Shown piece by piece: positions 62,313-64,000 of a DNA stretch of 64,000 bases (position 1 is the stretch's first letter; every line of letters starts with the position of its first letter). This DNA is from Salinibacter grassmerensis (lineage in GTDB: Bacteria > Bacteroidota > Rhodothermia > Rhodothermales > Salinibacteraceae), in contig NZ_CAMTTF010000002.1 in assembly GCF_947077765.1 (NCBI RefSeq), positions 620,001-684,000 on the forward strand, in the 5' to 3' direction. A model generated the notes under the pieces. The model ran no database searches. It saw only the letters and a list, made by a program, of their open reading frames with translations, and was not told the DNA's origin. The translations under genes were made by a program, and so were the position numbers.

Positions 62313-63671
62313 TCACCCCAGCACGCCGAAGCCGAAGCGGGCGAACGGCCAGAGATAGTACACGAGAGCCCCGACGACCAGTGCCGGGATGGTCGTGTAG
62401 ATGGTCGCGATGAGCGCCGCCTTCATGTCGATGGCCATGAGCGGAAACAGTGCGTCTCCGTCTTGGCTGATGGCGTTGGCCGCCAGTGCGGAAAACGGAA
62501 TCACCTCCTCCACGGCGTAGAGCTGGGCAAAAATGATCTGAGGGGTGCAGCCGGGCACGAGCCCGAGGGCCGCCCCCGCCGCCGGCGCGAACACGCCGGC
62601 CGTCGTGGACAGGGCCTTGAGGTCGAGGGCAAAGATGCCCATGGTGTATTCGTAGAGGAGATAGCCCGCGAGCACCCACACCGTGACCATGGACGTCTCC
62701 ATGGCGGCGTGCTGGAACGTCTCGTACGCGCTCCCGAAGCGGCTGCGGATGCGGCCGCCCCCCGCGTCGTCCATGTAGTGCCGACCGACGAAGTAAAGGT
62801 AGAACGAGAGCACCGTGCCCGTGACCCCGGCGACGGTGAAAAGCCCGAAGAAGGTCGGGGCGACCTCGACGGCCACCTCCGGGGCCCCCCGGACCAGGTA
62901 CATCACGCCCGCTACGAGCCCCGCGAGTGCTACCCCCCACCAGAGTAGATGCACGGCGTGGCTGATGGTGGTCAGTACGCCGGCCGACCCATCTGCAGTA
63001 GGAGCGGTGTCGGATGCCGGGGCGTTGGACGGGGAGGGGCAGGAGGTATCTGTGCCGGCGGGAGAGGCCCCGACGGTAGAGGAAGTGCCGTCGAGGCGGC
63101 CCGGACCGGACGAGGCAATCGCCGCCGACGAGTTGGTGTCACCGGGGCGGGTCTCCTGCGAGGGGGCGGTCGCTACGCTGCGCCCGCCAGCGGCCACGCT
63201 GGAGGTAGCGACGTCCCCCGGGCGCAGCGCAGCCGCAACGTGCTCGACGGCCTCGTCGATGCGGCGGACGCCCAGTCCCCAGTGGTCGATGGCGTACCCG
63301 AACGCCACGCTCGCAGTGAAGGCCAACCCGTAGGCGTAGACCCCCGCCCCGGGCGCAATGGCGAGAATCACGAAGGCCGAGTCCCCGGCGGTGGCGCCGA
63401 GGGTCGCCACGACGGACCCGAAGCTGATGGTGCCGCGGATGTAGAGCGGCATCGCTACGATGGCCCCCCCACAGCCTGGGGTCAGGCCCAGCAGCGCCCC
63501 GGCGATGGGCTGCATGCGCCGATGATTTCGGAGAAAGGTGACGATGCGGCCGCTGGTCCGGTACTGAAGGTAGCTGAACAACAGCACGGTAACCGCGACG
63601 AACGCGCTCACCTGCACAAATCCGTCCCGAATCGAGACGATCAGGATGTCGAGGGCGTCTGAGGGGGCCAT
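62313..63671 (-). CDS. Putative 10TM metal (manganese) exporter, ArsP_2 family
   Basis: 452 residues from ATG 63671 (another ATG at 63755 adds 28 residues but places the operator just before the start). Two homologous halves carry matching motifs: 'GALLGLTPGCGGAIVAMPLY' and 'GAALGLVPGCTPQIIFAQLY'. They are joined by a Ser/Thr/Ala-rich disordered linker (about residues 155-235). This is the PF11449-type putative manganese transporter/heavy-metal exporter. An MntR/DtxR-type gene and palindrome upstream support manganese control. Confidence 0.82.
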   Translation of the reverse strand: MAPSDALDILIVSIRDGFVQVSAFVAVTVLLFSYLQYRTSGRIVTFLRNHRRMQPIAGALLGLTPGCGGAIVAMPLYIRGTISFGSVVATLGATAGDSAFVILAIAPGAGVYAYGLAFTASVAFGYAIDHWGLGVRRIDEAVEHVAAALRPGDVATSSVAAGGRSVATAPSQETRPGDTNSSAAIASSGPGRLDGTSSTVGASPAGTDTSCPSPSNAPASDTAPTADGSAGVLTTISHAVHLLWWGVALAGLVAGVMYLVRGAPEVAVEVAPTFFGLFTVAGVTGTVLSFYLYFVGRHYMDDAGGGRIRSRFGSAYETFQHAAMETSMVTVWVLAGYLLYEYTMGIFALDLKALSTTAGVFAPAAGAALGLVPGCTPQIIFAQLYAVEEVIPFSALAANAISQDGDALFPLMAIDMKAALIATIYTTIPALVVGALVYYLWPFARFGFGVLG

Positions 63672-63760
63672 GAGGCGGTCGGAGGCAAATGGGTCGGCGG
63701 CACACACCGCGGTTCGTGTGCGAGTGAGTCGGCTCCGAGTTGTCGGAGACAACATGATTA

Positions 63761-63776
63761 TTTAGCCGTGGCTAAA
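63761..63776. promoter_or_regulatory. Metalloregulator operator palindrome TTTAGCC-GT-GGCTAAA
   Basis: Perfect 7-bp arms with a 2-bp centre, 90 bp upstream of the exporter start and just downstream of the regulator gene. The sequence resembles DtxR/MntR/IdeR-class boxes (TTTAG...CTAAA). Confidence 0.7.
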
Positions 63777-63861
63777 TCGTTCCGCGTGTCCTTCGGCAGG
63801 CGCCGAGGTCGCCGTCGCGCCGCGGCTGGCCCCCGCTCACGTGAGGGTCCATTACGGTGAT

Positions 63862-64000
63862 CTACGCCTCCACCACGACCTTCTGCGCGACCGGCCGGCC
63901 AATGAGCTGTTCGGCCCCGTCGACCGCCACGACGAGCAGGCCGTCGAGCGGGCGTACGTCGGTGACCTCGACGGTGGCGCCGGGGAGGAGGCCGCGCTGT
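63862..64000 (-). CDS. C terminus of DtxR/MntR-family metal-dependent regulator (partial)
   Basis: 45 codons before the stop are in the window; the rest lies beyond base 64000. The visible part, 'RGLLPGATVEVTDVRPLDG', 'LLVVAVDGAEQLIGRP' and 'AQKVVVEA', has the SH3-like FeoA-domain pattern that closes DtxR/MntR/IdeR regulators. It is encoded just upstream of, and on the same strand as, the 10TM exporter, with the palindrome between them. It could instead be a stand-alone FeoA-like protein. Confidence 0.65.
   Translation of the reverse strand, partial: QRGLLPGATVEVTDVRPLDGLLVVAVDGAEQLIGRPVAQKVVVEA

Overview
The window looks like chromosomal DNA of an extremely halophilic member of the Rhodothermota, most probably Salinibacter ruber or a close relative. 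I infer this from the high GC content, the very acidic predicted proteins, an alternative complex III plus caa3-type oxidase carrying the YSHPAVY signature seen in Rhodothermus, a CrtI-type carotenoid desaturase, Bacteroidota-style housekeeping genes, and gene starts that mostly lack a strong Shine-Dalgarno sequence. No rRNA, tRNA, CRISPR array, insertion sequence or integrase was found.

Layout. 1-9.05 kb: a respiratory operon, actC(partial)-actD-actE-actF, an unassigned fibronectin-type-III/transmembrane protein, coxB-coxA-coxC-coxD and a small membrane protein. Together they should move electrons from menaquinol through alternative complex III to a caa3 oxygen reductase. 9.05-12.15 kb: a nucleosidase-like gene, metF, the ribosome hibernation factor hpf, ybeY and a cold-shock gene with its own sigma70-like promoter and a long leader. 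12.5-20.5 kb: envelope and thiol functions on the minus strand (DUF2723 membrane protein, TlpA-like protein, rsmI, LptF/LptG-like permease, bshA), with an MBL-fold hydrolase on the plus strand. 20.8-25.5 kb: an outer-membrane beta-barrel protein, a SleB-like hydrolase, pdxB, era and pdxJ. 25.7-38.5 kb: mostly housekeeping (pseudopilin-like and PilM/DUF3822-like pair, rsmD, coaD, gcvH, guaA, a TPR/ligand-binding exported protein, bamD, nadD, a thioredoxin-like protein, phhA, acylphosphatase, prmC, a histone-deacetylase-family hydrolase).

38.6-49.4 kb: a small lipoprotein, a two-component kinase with a periplasmic propeller, a DegP/HtrA protease, aroC, a soluble PAS hybrid kinase and an exported protein with a T9SS-like C-terminal domain. 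49.6-52 kb: crtI and a membrane J-domain protein. 52.1-57.1 kb: the most interesting locus, an inorganic-carbon uptake operon mpsC - structured RNA with intrinsic terminator - dabB (mpsA) - dabA (mpsB) - PII-like protein. DabA keeps the carbonic-anhydrase-like Cys/Asp and His/Cys pairs with the expected spacing.

57.2-64 kb: an accessory stretch with a Tp34/P19-like iron-binding protein behind an AT-rich dyad, a VOC/helical-domain fusion, a DUF2585 membrane protein, a YceI protein, an unrecognised protein with two tandem copies of a 65-residue module, a decayed membrane histidine kinase, a DUF971 protein, and a 10TM metal (probably manganese) exporter. The exporter is preceded by a perfect TTTAGCC-GT-GGCTAAA palindrome and by the C-terminal FeoA-like domain of a DtxR/MntR-type regulator cut off by the window edge.
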